From Crotophaga sulcirostris (lineage: Eukaryota; Chordata; Aves; Cuculiformes; Crotophagidae): a stretch of 64,000 bases of DNA. Below, in pieces: positions 11,294 through 23,052 of this stretch. The stretch lies in NCBI GenBank assembly GCA_013397455.1, contig VYZB01000146.1, forward strand, positions 114,411 to 178,410, read 5' to 3'. The translations under genes and the position numbers were made by a program. Position 1 is the first letter of the stretch, and each line of letters begins with the position of its first letter. The notes below the pieces were generated by a model, which worked only from the letters and a program-made list of their open reading frames with translations, made no database searches and was not told where the DNA came from.

Positions 11294-14200
11294 GGCGGAG
11301 CGGCTGGTGCAGGCGGTGCTGCGGCCGGGCGCGCCGCTCCGCCGCTTCATCGCCTGCCCGCGGCTGGCGGGCACCGTGCAGCGCTGCCTGTGGGACGGAG
11401 CCGGCGAGCAGCCCGCCCTGCTCGAGTTCGCGCCCGGTAAGCAGCCCCGAGGCTCCTCCGCTCGCCTGCCCGCTGCCCTCCGGGCACCTCCGGGGCTGCC
11501 GGGACGCGGCGCTGCTCGGCGCGCTCCGGTGACCTTGCGGGGTCAGCGTGAGTTGCCGCCACTGCGGGTAACGGGCCCCGGCCCCGCAGCCCTGCCTCTG
11601 CCGGGGTTACGGGCCGGCTCGGCTCCGCGCTGAGGGCCTCCCGGCGCGGGTGTTGGCGACCGGCGGCACTGCCTGGGTGCTGCGGCGGCCCTGGGGCAGA
11701 GGTGTGGCGGGGTGATCCCGAAAATGCCGGCAAATAAACGCTCTGGTAAAGTCTCAGAATAAATTTATTGTATTGGGGGGACGCTTACACAGAGCTTTGG
11801 AGGTAAAGAGTGAGTGCTGAGTCTGGAGACTTGAGTCACTGGTGTTGAAACTTTGCTGTAGGGTAGGCAGACAGGTAAGTCTCTATCCAGGTAATATTTT
11901 TGGTTTTGTAGGTGAACTTTATCTCTTGTCAGTAAAAGCATGTGTAGGACTCTGGGTCATTACATACATAACCCTCTGCAGTTACTTAATGGGTTTTTTA
12001 CATTTCTGCAGAGGGTATTTTACCTGTAGAGATAATGTGGGTAACATTTTGAAGTATATTTCAGTTGGTAGTAGAAAAAGTAGTAGAAGTATCCAATTGT
12101 GATGCTGTGCTTTGTGTAATTCACTGAGTAATCTCAGGCTGTGTGTAAATCTTTTTTCTAACTTCTGTTTTGAAGTGTGTTTAAACAAACACAAGTTACA
12201 GAATTACAAGTTGAAGGTGGTGTGTCCCGAGCATTGTATTGGGAAAATCACTAAAAGAAATTGTATTAAAAAATGGACCTTTTTTTATTTTTTATTTTCC
12301 CCCTTCAGGTCCTGGAATCTTGACCCGAACTTTGCTCAATGCAGGTCTTAGAGTGGTAGCTCTAGAAAATAACTCAGCTTTTCTTCCAAATTTACAGGTA
12401 CACTTTTGATTTGGTAGCACATTTCTAAAGCTTAATTGAGAGGAAACCAAGAAATTAACTTTCAATTGTGTAATAACTGTTGGATCAAAAAGGAATTAGC
12501 CAGTGATTGTTACTTGTAACAAATGAAATAACTCTTAATAATAGCAAATATTGTTTGGTTTTACAATGTACGTTCAGCAAGAGGCCATTTTTTAATCAAT
12601 TGGTTTGACATTTTGTATATGTGGTTCAAGTCCATAGTCTTGCTATGAAAAATTTCATGCATAAATTTGTGGCTAATACTAATCAGAGGCATTGTAGTTG
12701 TGAATGTTTAAGCTAGATGTCTGTATGTAGCTTTCCGAAATCTATAAAAATAGTCTTGGTTTTTCTGGCTATTTCATGGTATTATTTAATCTGTTACCCT
12801 GCAACTGACTGGCATTATTAAGACACTTGCATGCGTTCTCTTCTCCTGTTGACCTTGCCTTTGCATGGATAAAGAAGTGGTCAGACACAGAACTGCAGAA
12901 GTTGCAGTAGAAGGATAGTGTACAGTGCTGTAAAGTAGAGGTTTGGAACCAAAGACTCTCACCTGGCTTAAAATGTGTATAAAAGGCACTACCCCTGCAT
13001 GTATTAATAATTCCAGTTGTAAATCATTAAATGCAGTGGCTTGCTTAGTTGAGCTTAGCGCTTTTTGCAAAACATTGCAGAACACCTTATTAATTTAAGC
13101 ATTTGTTTTAAAGCTCCAGTTGAGCAGCATAAAAATGTCAAAATGCCCTGCACAATGAAGGAAGCTGTTCTAAGCTGCTCTGACGTTTGACTCTTGTTGA
13201 CTGGGTAACAATTTTAGGTAGTGCTTGAACTTTTTCGATGTTGTTTGGGTTGAGTGTTTTGCAAGAAAGGTTACTGCATTCAGATTTCTTCAACTGAAAC
13301 TAATTTTATTCAGTCCCTAGAGAATAGCCTGGATGGACAATTAAAGGTAATTTATGGTGACTTCTTCAGACTGGATCCTTTGGTGTCTGGAACGGTGAAA
13401 CTACCTGCTATGTGTTCAGACAAACTTTTTGAAACCATGGGTGTAGCAGCAGTTCCTTGGAGGGCAGGTATATGTATATGATCACATGTTACAAATATAT
13501 TTGAAGGGTGTATAGGCAGTTTGGCAAAATCTTTGCAATTTATTTGATGTATGTGTTCTATTTAATATTTATGGTGGATTAATGGATATTTTTTCCTACA
13601 TTTCAGCTTTATTTAGGTTCTTGATAGCTTAAAAAAAACCTTGTGGCAATATTGAATCTCAGCTGTTTGCTTGTCTTTATTAAAGGTGTAGTCTAATGCA
13701 AACTGGGTTTAGCTTTGGCTAAAGCTTGAATTGTATTCATTCTTGAGCAACAGGAGCTGACAGGCTTTCTTTTCTTAATTGCTTGTAGTTTAGCCATTAG
13801 CATTAATGAGATTGTCTGGTACATATTGCAAAATTTTAAAGATACTTTTACACACTGTTGAAACAGACATACCTGTGAAAGTTTTTGGAATCTTGCCTCA
13901 AAAAAAGGAAAGGAACAGACTTTGGAGGCTTCTTTTTGCCCTGTATGAATGCAGTTCTATATACAGATATGGAAGAGTGGAACTCAACATCTTCATAAGT
14001 GAAAAAGAGTACAAGGTACGTGTAAGAGATTTTACAGGTAGTAAAGTATAAGCAGTGCTTCCCAGAACCCAAAAATATTTATATTGTACAATTAATATTT
14101 TTGCTAGTAAATTTCTTTTTCTGATGGAGTCTTTAAGTCTTGTCTGTTTCCTACTTGTTCACTTTATGCAGTAACAACACTCTCAAGAAACAATCTGTTG

Positions 14201-17200
14201 TCACATAACTACAGACCTTACAAATGTGAAGGCTGGTCCTTGAGAAGGATATGCAGCAGCAGACTAGCTGCTTTCCATTGGAGCTTCTGGGGTGTTTAAA
14301 TTCTGTAACATGCTTTTGCAACAAAATTGTTGACTAGTTACAGGTAATAGTCAATTAACACGGAATTCAAAATGCCTTGTGAAGAGGATTCAGAGTTAGT
14401 AAATACTGTACTTGGTGAGAAGCACTTGTCCTCTTGAGACATTTTGTATGCAGTACTGAAAAAAACTGAGGCAAAATATGAGTGATTTACAAACTTTTTT
14501 TTTAAAGTTCTGTATGCTAAGTTGCAGAGCAGCTTTCTGCGTTACGTGTTCCTAATTTATGCTGTCCCATACCTCTAGAACTGTGCTTATAGTTCAAGGG
14601 TACCTTTTACTTCTGTGAAACTGAGGTTCATGCAGAGTCACAAACCTTTTTAGTTACTTGAAGTGTAAGCAGAGACGTCTAGGTGTGCTGACACAACTTG
14701 GCAACCTGCTGAAAGAAATTAAAAGTCTTAGGTATATTCTTCTACGAAATGTCAGGTTGGACACCACTGAAATATCCCCTTTTAAATGGTATGTTTCTAA
14801 TGGCCAGATTTTTGAGCAAATAGGGAGCAGCCTATTCATTTAAAGCAGTCACTGTGTTTTTTATTAAATTTTCTGCTTTTATTGCGGACACTGTTAAGTG
14901 AGAGTTGTGTAACTAAAAGCAATTGGAACCTTTTTGGGGTTTTTTTTTGGTTGATTGTATGACGAGGTTCTTTAAATATATTATGAAGTTAAATCTCCCT
15001 GCTATAATTTAATTCTTTCTTTGCCCTGTTTGAGCATAACCACCAGTTTTCGTTTCTTTTTTGCCCTAAGAGTTGCCTGATCTGTAATTGCTCAGGATGA
15101 TGACTGCTAAGGCTGCTTAATATTCTGTGAGGTCACCTGATATTTGGCTTACTCTGCTTGTGTGTCTTATTGAGACTATTACCTTATCAGCGTGAGCTGG
15201 TAACTACCAATGTTGTGTTTTTTATACAAAACATGATCCCTATTTATCTTCTGTGTGAAAATTCTCTGCCTTGAAAGGGACCAGAAAGTATAAGCTGGAA
15301 ATTCCTACAGGTTCAGTTGTCCAATAACTGCTGCGGAAGAATACTTAGACTGCCATAATGGCTTCTAATAGTGTGGTCTGACAAGATGTACTAAAATAAT
15401 GCAAAGTATGTATTTGAGGCCTAATGTAATACCTTGGAATTTTAGAGTTAACTATGAATTTCTTACACTTGTTCTATATATAAGAATTTTGCTTGGATAA
15501 AGAAGCAGTTGCAACAGAAATGCTCTATCTTTGCTGTTTTGTTAGGTACTAACAGCAAAGCCTGGGGAAGGAAGGGCTTACCAAGCATTTAGTGTACTTT
15601 GGCAAGTAGGATGTGAAATTCAGCTACTACATATGGTAAGTTTTTTGTACCAGCTGACATGGTCTAAATGCTATGGACAATTTTTTAGAAAACAGTTTAT
15701 AGTTTTTTACTGTTGTAAACTAATTGGAAGCTAATTTTACGTTTAAATTAGTTGGAGAACTATTGAAAACTTGGATGCAAAAACCTGAACAGTCATATTT
15801 TGTGTCAGACTCACTTAAGCAGCATCATTATTAACTGTGACGACTGTATTTTCATTGGAAGCCTCTGTACTCAAAACCACTTATTCTTAGATGCTGGTAG
15901 GTAAGAATGAGACGTTTGCGCAACAGATAAGTCATTTCCATCTTGTTAGGGATTGCATGAGACCAGAAGGCTGCTCTTCCAAGCTGTCACAGTATGCTCT
16001 TTGTCCTCTGCTTTTTGCCATTATGTATGCTCTTGATTGCCTGAGCTGTGTTCAGTAGAAATATGTTATTCGGTCTTGGTGCCTTTATGTTCTACACAGG
16101 CCTACTTCTGCTAGCGAATAGCTAGTTTACCTTGTCAAACATGCTCTGGTTTAGTTTTAAAAAGTTTTCTATCTTGTCCTCCCACGTCCTCATGAGTATA
16201 TGGCCATCAACTTTCACATACTTAATGCTTTTTTAGATTTATCTTTGCTTGTGCTCTGTTTTTGTAGGAACCTACCTTCATAGTTGAAGTGTTTTGCTAA
16301 TCTAAATTTAAAAGTTCCAGGATTTATGTTGTCTTCCAAATATCTTAATATATACCTCACAGTATAAAGTAAATATGAAGGAGTTGCAGAATAAAGATGA
16401 TGCTCAAGGAACCTATTACATATGTATGCCCTGGTTTTACAGTGTTTGTTATATACCTGCTTGTAGCTACTTCAGGAGACAAGATACTGAGCTGTTTGGA
16501 CTCAGTACAGCAGCCCTAATGGTCAGTTGTCAATTTTAGCTTTGGTTCAAATTTTGAACTCAAAACCAATAGGTAGTCCCTCTAATGTATGGCAATATAT
16601 ACAAGTTATTTAATTATAAGTAATTTACCAGTGCTACACAGATACGTTATCAGGAATGTGATTAAATAACATTTTTGGTCTGGCCTTTGTATGCTTATAA
16701 CTTGACTTTTTTTTTCTCTAGTTCCTCTATATTTACATTATTTTAAAGTAAATTTTAGAGTGGAAGTAGACTTCTAATTTGACAGGATTAATGGTAAATA
16801 TTTTTCCAAATTCTAACAAAGCAATTTAATTGTGGAATGTGTTTGCCTCCCTTCCATAGGAACCTTGGTCATCATTTATAACTAATTTGAAAAGTGGGGG
16901 ACTGGCAGTACCAAAAAGCACGGTAAGACCATTGTGTGCACTTTCCTCCTTTTGGAGATGCAGCTAAACTACTTTTAATTAAAGGTTAAAATAGCTTTAT
17001 ATCAGCATCTACCAGTATTTTTTTTGCTGTGAACAGTATATTTTTTTAAGTAGCAATCTTCTAAAACTTACAGGGAGCATGTGGATGCAGCAGAAGTGGG
17101 GTGAAGAATTGCTCTTAGCTTAGAAACTGTAATAAATTAGTATCTTTATTCTCTATGAGGGAAAAAATAAAGTGGGTAAACATCATAAAGGGATGTGAAC

Positions 17201-19731
17201 AGGTAAAGTCTTTTTCAAAAGAAGTTACTGACAGGGTCACATCTGCCTGCTTGGAAAAAACAAACAAACAAAACAACAAGCCTTACCACAATTAATAGCA
17301 CAATCAATATGCTACTGGTTTTGATTAAAATGGTTATTCACACATCCAGTGTAGATTCATTGTGCTAGTTAATTGCTGATAAGCGTGAGTCTCAAAGCTT
17401 AAATTTGAGAAGTGGAAAAATACCCTGTGTAAAGTTCTTTACTTTTCTCTTTTCGAGAAATTATGATGTTCCTTTGTATAACATAAGAATATTTCTCTTT
17501 AATACCAATAATATGAAACCTTGTTTACCTAGTATTTGGTTTTACCTTACCCAGAAAACTGCTACGATAGTATATTGAATGTTGTTTGCAATGCTACTGT
17601 ACAATATAAGTGAATATAAGTGACTGGGTATGCCTTACACACTTCAGCGTGTTGCTGTAAAGCCACATAGAGGCGCATGTTATGTGGATTATGTAAGATG
17701 CATTGTGACAGTCTTAGGAGGAGTACAAATTTGAGATCTATTGGACAATATTTCCATTGCTGCAAATATAGAAGTACACTTAGTTCAGTTAAAGTAACTG
17801 CTCCTGATTTCATAAAATCCTCAAATTGCAATATCGTTATAGTGTTACATTCAATTTCATCTTTATATACAAGAGGCAGGTAGATCTGATACCTCACACA
17901 GTATAGGAAAGTTATAGGCCATATATTATCTTCAAAACTCACATCAAGGCTGTATTGTCTGTTTCAACTCAGAACGTTCAGTCTTAAAAAAAAAAATAAA
18001 ACCGAAGTGATAGCATGTTTGCTTTGTTTCCTGTTTCCTTTCCTGGTTTTGGAGTGGAGCCGAGGTAAAGAATCATTGTTCTAGAACAAAATCTTAAAAC
18101 CTCAGCTTCCAATGAAATAATCTTGTTAAGACTTAAAACTTTTGAAGAAATGTTACTGGTAGCACAGATGTAATGCTTAGTCTTAATTGAAGACAGTCAC
18201 TGTCTTAAAAATGACTTCTCAGTGGTTTTATTTGCTTTTCTTGCAGTGCCTGCCAAATGACCATTTATGTTTGGTAAGACTGACTCCTCGTGAAAATCTA
18301 TTCACAGGAGGTTTGAAGCCCACAAATTCATCTACCTTTGTTTTCATGGTGAAACAGTGTTTTGCTAAACCCAGCTCTAGACTCACTGATAGATTAAAGT
18401 AAGTAAGAAAGCATCACAGTTTTTATAATTTTTTCTTCAGAGGAATATAGAAAAATATTAAAACATGTTCTCAAAGCAGTATTTATTTGCAACTGAAATA
18501 CAGCTTTTTTAAAAAAGATAATTATCTACATGTAGAATAGAAGATTTCATTTTTGCAACCCACAATACAGTATTTTGGGGACTGTTCCTGGCCTGTATTC
18601 ACAGATGATAAAAACTTGGCTTGACAGGAAGATTGACAAGTATTTAGAATGTAGATGTGCAGTAATTGTCTCTACCTTCAGTGGAAGTGAGGTCATGCAT
18701 CAGCAAGAAGTTTTTGCTCACTTCAGACATAATTATAAAGTCACCAAGGGTTTTGCAGGTATCTAAATTAAAGGCTGAAAAAGATTTCCAGTTTATAACT
18801 GACATCAAGGTAACACTAATGAAAACAGCTGAAGGTTATTGAAGGTGGAGTCAGGATGTCCTCAAATGGCTTTCTGTTATCTAATTAAAAAATTAGGCCT
18901 TAGACTTATTTACGAATTTTACAACTCTTTTATTATTCTTTTTCGTATTACATTGGAGCTCTTCACTTTGCTTTATGATTAGTAGATTTGTTTCCCATAA
19001 ATGGGAAGTGTTTGTAGTCTGGAAAGCACTGACTTCAACTTGTTAATGAAAATAATTAATATATTTCTCTTTGCTGGTAGTGGTTTATTGAAGTTAATTT
19101 TCGAGAAAGGAACAAAACAAAACAAAGTAAGAAATTCCAGTAACTCATTTGGCAAAGACAAGTGCAAAGGGCCTTAATGGATTTCTTTCGTAAAAGCTCA
19201 GTGGTGTACCTAATTTGCACTGAATCCTTCAACCGGGAAGTGGAGCTAACCTTGAACGTTTCTAATGTGTGTCTTCTGTATTTATACACCCTCTTCTTGT
19301 CTGGGAAATAGTTAACATATATGCACATTTATAAAAGGTCAAGTTTTCATAGCAGTGATGTAGATGGGAAGACGGTAGATACATCTATTTATATATAGAA
19401 GAAAATACCTGGGAGGTGCAAGTCATGCTAACTCATGCTATACTGAATCATCATCTTGAAGATTACCTTGGCATTAATTTCCCAGACACTGAAGAGTAGC
19501 CCCCATTTATGCTGTAATTATGATTTTTTTTGTTTATTTTTCAGTTCATGGAGCTTGGACAGTGATGGTGAATTACTGAGAGAGCTAGAAATTCCAAAAA
19601 GTGCTGAAACGCGTAACTTATACCCAGAAGACTACAGGCGTCTTTTTGAGGCTTTGCAAAACTCAAATATGTTTAGTGAAGCGTGGTTCCATGATGACGT
19701 CTTGGAAAGTATAAGGAACATAAACTTATAA
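11294..19731 (+). CDS. TFB2M: Mitochondrial transcription factor B2 (TFB2M), 8 exons, N-terminus lost in assembly gap
   Basis: TFB2M is a mitochondrial matrix protein of the KsgA/Dim1 rRNA adenine dimethylase family. It acts mainly with TFAM and POLRMT to open mitochondrial promoters. Coding blocks at 11295-11436, 12309-12397, 13314-13467, 13867-14015, 15546-15635, 16860-16922, 18247-18398 and 19545-19731 total 1,026 nt, that is 341 codons plus TAA. All introns are GT-AG and the phases (1,0,1,0,0,0,2) join without a frame break. By comparison with remembered human TFB2M (396 aa), motif I reads APGPGILT across exons 1-2, the acidic motif II is ALENN, motif III is GDFFRLDP, and the C-terminus retains the YPEDYRRLFEAL block. 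About 55 N-terminal residues, including the start codon and the mitochondrial targeting peptide, should lie in the gap ending at 11293. No disabling mutation is visible, so the gene looks functional. The next gene downstream on the same strand is SMYD3, matching vertebrate synteny. Confidence 0.96.
11295..11436 (+). CDS. TFB2M: TFB2M exon 1, visible 3' part
   Basis: The readable part begins right at the edge of the N run. It encodes A-E-R-L-V-Q then RRFIACPRLAGTVQRCL, matching the human KRYVTDRRLAETLAQIY region, and ends in LLEFAPG, the first half of the S-adenosylmethionine-binding motif I. It ends at CCCG followed by the donor GTAAGC, leaving one base of a split Gly codon (phase 1). No ATG is visible in this frame, so the start must be in the gap. 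The exon is very GC-rich compared with the other exons. Confidence 0.93.
12309..12397 (+). CDS. TFB2M: TFB2M exon 2
   Basis: The acceptor is a pyrimidine tract ending CCCTTCAG, and the donor is CAG|GTACAC. With the base carried over from exon 1 it encodes G-PGILTRTLLNAG, which completes SAM motif I, and VVALENN, the motif II strand ending in the acidic residue that contacts the ribose in this family. It corresponds to human GPGILTQALLEAG and VVALESD. It ends in phase 0 after Gln. Confidence 0.95.
13314..13467 (+). CDS. TFB2M: TFB2M exon 3
   Basis: The acceptor is TTTTATTCAG and the donor is GCAG|GTATAT. It encodes SLENSLDGQLKVIYGDFFRL and on to AVPWRA. GDFFRLDP is motif III, whose Asp contacts the adenine of SAM in the family. 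The PAMCSDKLFETMGVAAVPW block matches human PAMSSRGLFKNLGIEAVPW. It ends in phase 1. Confidence 0.96.
13867..14015 (+). CDS. TFB2M: TFB2M exon 4
   Basis: It follows the acceptor GAAACAG and ends at TACAAG|GTACGT. It encodes D-IPVKVFGILPQKKERNRLW then CSSIYRYGRVELNIFISEKE, matching human IPLKVVGMFPSRGEKRALW and CTSIYKFGRIEVNMFIGEKE. The position that is NLPY in rRNA dimethylases (motif IV) is GILP here, as expected for TFB2M rather than TFB1M. It ends in phase 0. Confidence 0.96.
15546..15635 (+). CDS. TFB2M: TFB2M exon 5
   Basis: This is a thirty-codon exon between acceptor TTTGTTAG and donor CATATG|GTAAGT. It encodes V-L-T-A-K-P-G then AYQAFSVLWQVGCEIQLLHM, aligned with human LYHVLSVIWQLACEIKVLHM. 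It is in phase 0 at both ends. Confidence 0.96.
16860..16922 (+). CDS. TFB2M: TFB2M exon 6
   Basis: This is a short 21-codon exon with acceptor CTTCCATAG and donor ACG|GTAAGA. It begins EPWSSF, identical to human, and then diverges (GGLAVPKST). The human protein has a charged, variable segment at this point. It is in phase 0 at both ends. Confidence 0.92.
18247..18398 (+). CDS. TFB2M: TFB2M exon 7
   Basis: The acceptor is TTTCTTGCAG and the donor is TTAAA|GTAAGT. It encodes CLPNDHLCLVRLTPRENLFT and then FVFMVKQCFAK...RLTDRLK, matching human LIQMIPRQNLFT and IFFHLLKHCFGR. It ends in phase 2. A pair of adjacent GTAAG copies makes the exact donor base depend on the join to exon 8, and only the first keeps the frame. 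Confidence 0.94.
19545..19731 (+). CDS. TFB2M: TFB2M exon 8, C-terminus and stop
   Basis: It follows a long T-rich tract and acceptor TTTTTCAG. It encodes N-SWSLDSDGELLRELEIPK, then LYPEDYRRLFEALQNSN, and ends at TAA (19729-19731). The human counterpart is MHPQDFKTLFETIERS. This acidic C-terminal helix region is typical of TFB2M. Confidence 0.94.
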
Positions 19732-19870
19732 ATCTAAAGCTGCTGTCTTTTGGAAGATCACCTTTGCTTCTGGAAGATCACTTTGATAAGAAATGATTTA
19801 AATAAAATCAGAGATACTGTTAGCTAGAAGATTTCCTGTCCAAACAGGAAAATAAATTTAGCAAGGAACA
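19732..19870 (+). other. TFB2M: TFB2M proximal 3' UTR with two poly(A) signals
   Basis: Two canonical AATAAA hexamers follow the stop, at 19801-19806 and 19851-19856. Either could end a short 3' UTR of roughly 90-150 bases. A further AATAAA near 20743 could serve a longer form. Which is used cannot be told from the sequence. Confidence 0.55.
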
Positions 19871-22800
19871 AGAGCCCTTCTGTACAGTCTGAAAGTAATG
19901 GATCCAGTTATTTGATCACACTCTGATCTACAATAGATGAACTTTGCATCTTTTTCAGGAGCACATTAGTTACCTGCTGCTTAGGGACGTCCCACTTAAA
20001 TTGAAATTTTTTTTTTTACAGTACTCTATACTTAACACATTTGAAATATATAACAGACTAAATATCATTATTTGTGTGGTTTGTCCTTCAGTGATTTGAA
20101 TGCTTTTTCACAGATTCCCAAAATACATAGATCTTTACATCCACTTAATCTGTCATATTGTCTCCTGATCTGAAAACCTTGCAGTCTAAAGTCAACATAA
20201 TATTAATAAATCAATAGTGGTGGGTTAATAGAAGACCAGGTAATGACAAGCATGGTAAAACATCAACTGAGAGTTGTTTGGTTTTGAGTTTTGTTTTGTT
20301 GTTTGTTTTTTTTTAAACTAAAGATTGTTATATCTCAGAGGGAAAAAAGCTGTAACAATTCTTTTTAAAATCTGAAAAGAACACTGGGCAGCCTGTTCTA
20401 GTTTACAGTACGCAAACACCTATATGTGTATAGGCTTTATCTTATTTCAGGTCTCAAAACAAAGTCACCAGAACATTTGGTGCTGTATGAACAGTGGCGG
20501 GGNGGTGGGGGTGGCGGCAGAATTCATCTTACCTACAATGTTTATCTATATATATTTCTTTAATGTGTATTATATGTACAGACTAATTTACTTCAAAACC
20601 ATATTCTATTAAAATTCTTTTTTTAGCCATAGTACTGTTGTTTTCTGATAGTGCTGGCAGGCTGCACTGGTTTTGTGTTCTATACTGTCTCTTCTGGGAA
20701 TAGCTGTGGCCAAAAATACATTTTTTTAGCAGAACCACCAGTTAATAAAGTGCCTTCTTGGTAAAGGCTGAGTTATTTTCAGCCTTTAGAAAACAGCAGT
20801 GACAAAACCAATGCAAACACAGAACTGTATTTCTTAAGCATAGTGTGAGGTATAGATGAGACAAGCATTCATCTCTGGCTTCCTTCTGCAGTTCTTGCTG
20901 CAGAAGAAAAAATAACTTCAAACAGGCTCAGTTCACTGTGCTAGCTAGGCTGCAGCTATCTAAGAGGCTGATAAAGCTTTACAATGTTGTGATGAAACTA
21001 CTGGAAAGTCTGAGGTTTAATTTGTAGTCTGCCTCAGAGCATTACTGGTGTTATGTAGGTTATGAAGATTTGAGGCTTAGTGTTCTTTCTGTTTACATCT
21101 CTTATAATTTATCTGGGTTAGTAAACTCACCATGAATTGTAAACTTGCATTGACAGAAACAATTCCACTTCTTGTTTTTCAGTCTCGGTAGATGGTAACT
21201 GTGTTATCTGCAGGTTTACAAGAATGCAGTGTCTCCTGGGCTGACTCCTTCCTCCATCACCAACCCTGTTGAATCTAATACCTTGCTCTTGTTGCAGCCA
21301 AGATGTCTTATATCAGCATACCAGGTCAAAGTATTCAATGCATAAAATATAAAATATATACTATGTCTATAGAAACTTAAACTGTGTTGCTGATAACATT
21401 TCAAACATGAACTGAAAAAAAGAACATTATGATGCTGTCAGAAAACAGCATTTACTGAGCCAGTGCAGAGACTTCCTGGGTAAAGGAGTCTGTAAGTGGA
21501 AGGGGGGGACTGTAACTGGGGACTTGAGGAGATTTAATGCTAATCAGAACTCTTGACATTTTGTCTAAGTGTAACCAGTATGTTTAACCCTGACCACAAA
21601 TGTGAAATGAAGAGAACAATGGCTGTAGTAGTAAAAATAGTTTTAGTATTGAAGGAAGAGATGGAAAAAAGTGAAAATTTACTGTACAAGTGAATAAATT
21701 TGGGGGAGTGAAACTGGAGTAGGTCTATGCATTTAATTGATAGATACTGTCTACTCAGTACTTCCTGCTGTTGCAGGTTTACAACTTCTGTAGGATAATG
21801 TTGAATGCAAACTTTCACCAAAACTTTAAATTATATATAAAGGCTTTTCATGCATTTTTGTTACCATTTTTAACCAACTCTGTACTACTTGTGTTCCTTT
21901 CCTGTGCATACCTGTCTTTGATGTGTTCTTCGATATGTTGATGGAAAATTAAGCCAATTTCTCTTCAGTTATTTTTGATTTGTGTAAATGCAAAGACAGA
22001 CCTTGCAGCTAGGAAAATAGTATATAATTTTAGGTTAATATTTACAGTTTAGTAATTCTCAAAAATGCTATTCAAATAGAAAACAAACATGCAAATTCAC
22101 TCAGAATTTAAAATGCTAGACTTTCTCAGAAAAGATCTTCATGATAGCTTTGCGACCAAAAGGTTTATAGGAACTACTTTTCTAATGTGATGGTATAATG
22201 AAGTTTCCCATTTCTGAAAGTGCATTAATTTTTAAGTTTCAGTACCAGATACAATAAGTAACAAAAACTATTTTGAAATTAGCACCAGCTTTTCAAAATA
22301 TTGCACAATTGTTTTTAGGTAGTTTTGTGTTATGAAACTATTTATATATAAGATACAAAGTAATAGATTTTAAAAATTACATTAATTAGCTGCAAACTTT
22401 GGGGCAGATTGTGTTTTCCGTCTTTGAGTCTGTGATCTTGCATGAGATGAAGATTACAACATGCATACAACGTACTTAATAGAAGGTCCACAGTACAGCA
22501 TATTCTTTTCAGTTATTTCCAAGCTGTGGTGGTTATGGACTTTTTTTTTATCCCCCCCCCAGACTGATTTAATTAATGAACCTCTGCAACATGAATCACA
22601 CATGATACATCTATCAGTAGAAGTCTTACATATTGCTCCCACTCTTCAAATACTGTTTCTTAGGAGTCACCAAGAAAACAGATTTTGGCATACCATATTC
22701 AAGCACCAGTATATCACAGTTTGTTTGTTGATTGTAACGTCGGAGGTACCAAGTCTTTTCTAATGGCCCTCATCCTTCGTGCCATCCATCTGCCTGTAAA

Positions 22801-22954
22801 AGAAAATTACATGACTGTGATTGCAGTTGCCTAAAGTTGTACTACTTAACTATATTTAAATCATAGCAAATACAAATATAGACAGAAAGAATCTTGGTGC
22901 TTGTGAACATCCAGTTAATGAGAAATTTTGCCACTTGGAGTGGCGATACACCCT
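19871..22954. other. Intergenic between TFB2M and SMYD3, part possibly long TFB2M 3' UTR
   Basis: AT-rich, with scattered T runs, a C run at about 22551-22560 and the G-rich tract at 20496. A 100-codon frame at 22461-22763 has no recognisable features. No gene supported. Confidence 0.5.
20496..20517. repeat. G-rich tract with ambiguous base
   Basis: GGCGGGG, one N at 20503, then GGTGGGGGTGGCGG. At least three G runs, with a fourth possible, could form a G-quadruplex on the + strand. It lies about 770 bases after the TFB2M stop, possibly within a long 3' UTR. Confidence 0.5.
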
Positions 22955-23052
22955 CTTTGGTGGTGTTCGTGTTGGCTTATAGGTTGGCTTGTAGGTTGGA
23001 CTTGATGATCTTGTAGGTCTCTTCCAACCTGGTTATACTGTGAAACTGTGAG
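22955..23052 (+). mobile_element. CR1 LINE 3' tail
   Basis: GTTGGACTTGATGATCTTG, GGTCTCTTCCAACCTGGTTA and the terminal CTGTGAAACTGTGA are the CR1 3' end in + orientation. A 12-base imperfect duplication (about 22973-22998) sits just upstream of the conserved core. Confidence 0.85.

Larger units (their letters stand above)
10480..11720. promoter_or_regulatory. CpG island over TFB2M exon 1 (likely also the CNST promoter)
   Basis: Both sides of the N gap are strongly GC- and CpG-rich, in contrast to the AT-rich DNA around. The left edge has a GC-box-like CCCCGCCCCG (10551-10560) and a CG alternation running into the gap. The right side is TFB2M exon 1 and the start of intron 1. In human, TFB2M and CNST are divergent neighbours with first exons a short distance apart, so a bidirectional promoter here is a synteny-based inference. 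No CNST exon was identified. Confidence 0.8.

Noticed and set aside
10445..11440. Long open frames (331 and 257 codons) across the first N gap
   Set aside because: They are open only because N is read as X. The genuine coding part is the TFB2M exon 1 frame from 11295.
17562..17942. 126-codon minus-strand frame in TFB2M intron 6
   Set aside because: No recognisable domain, AT-rich composition, lies wholly within an intron between two well-supported exons. Treated as chance.
22461..22763. 100-codon frame downstream of TFB2M with an acceptor-like C run before it
   Set aside because: The translation resembles nothing known to me and no donor or neighbouring exon supports it.
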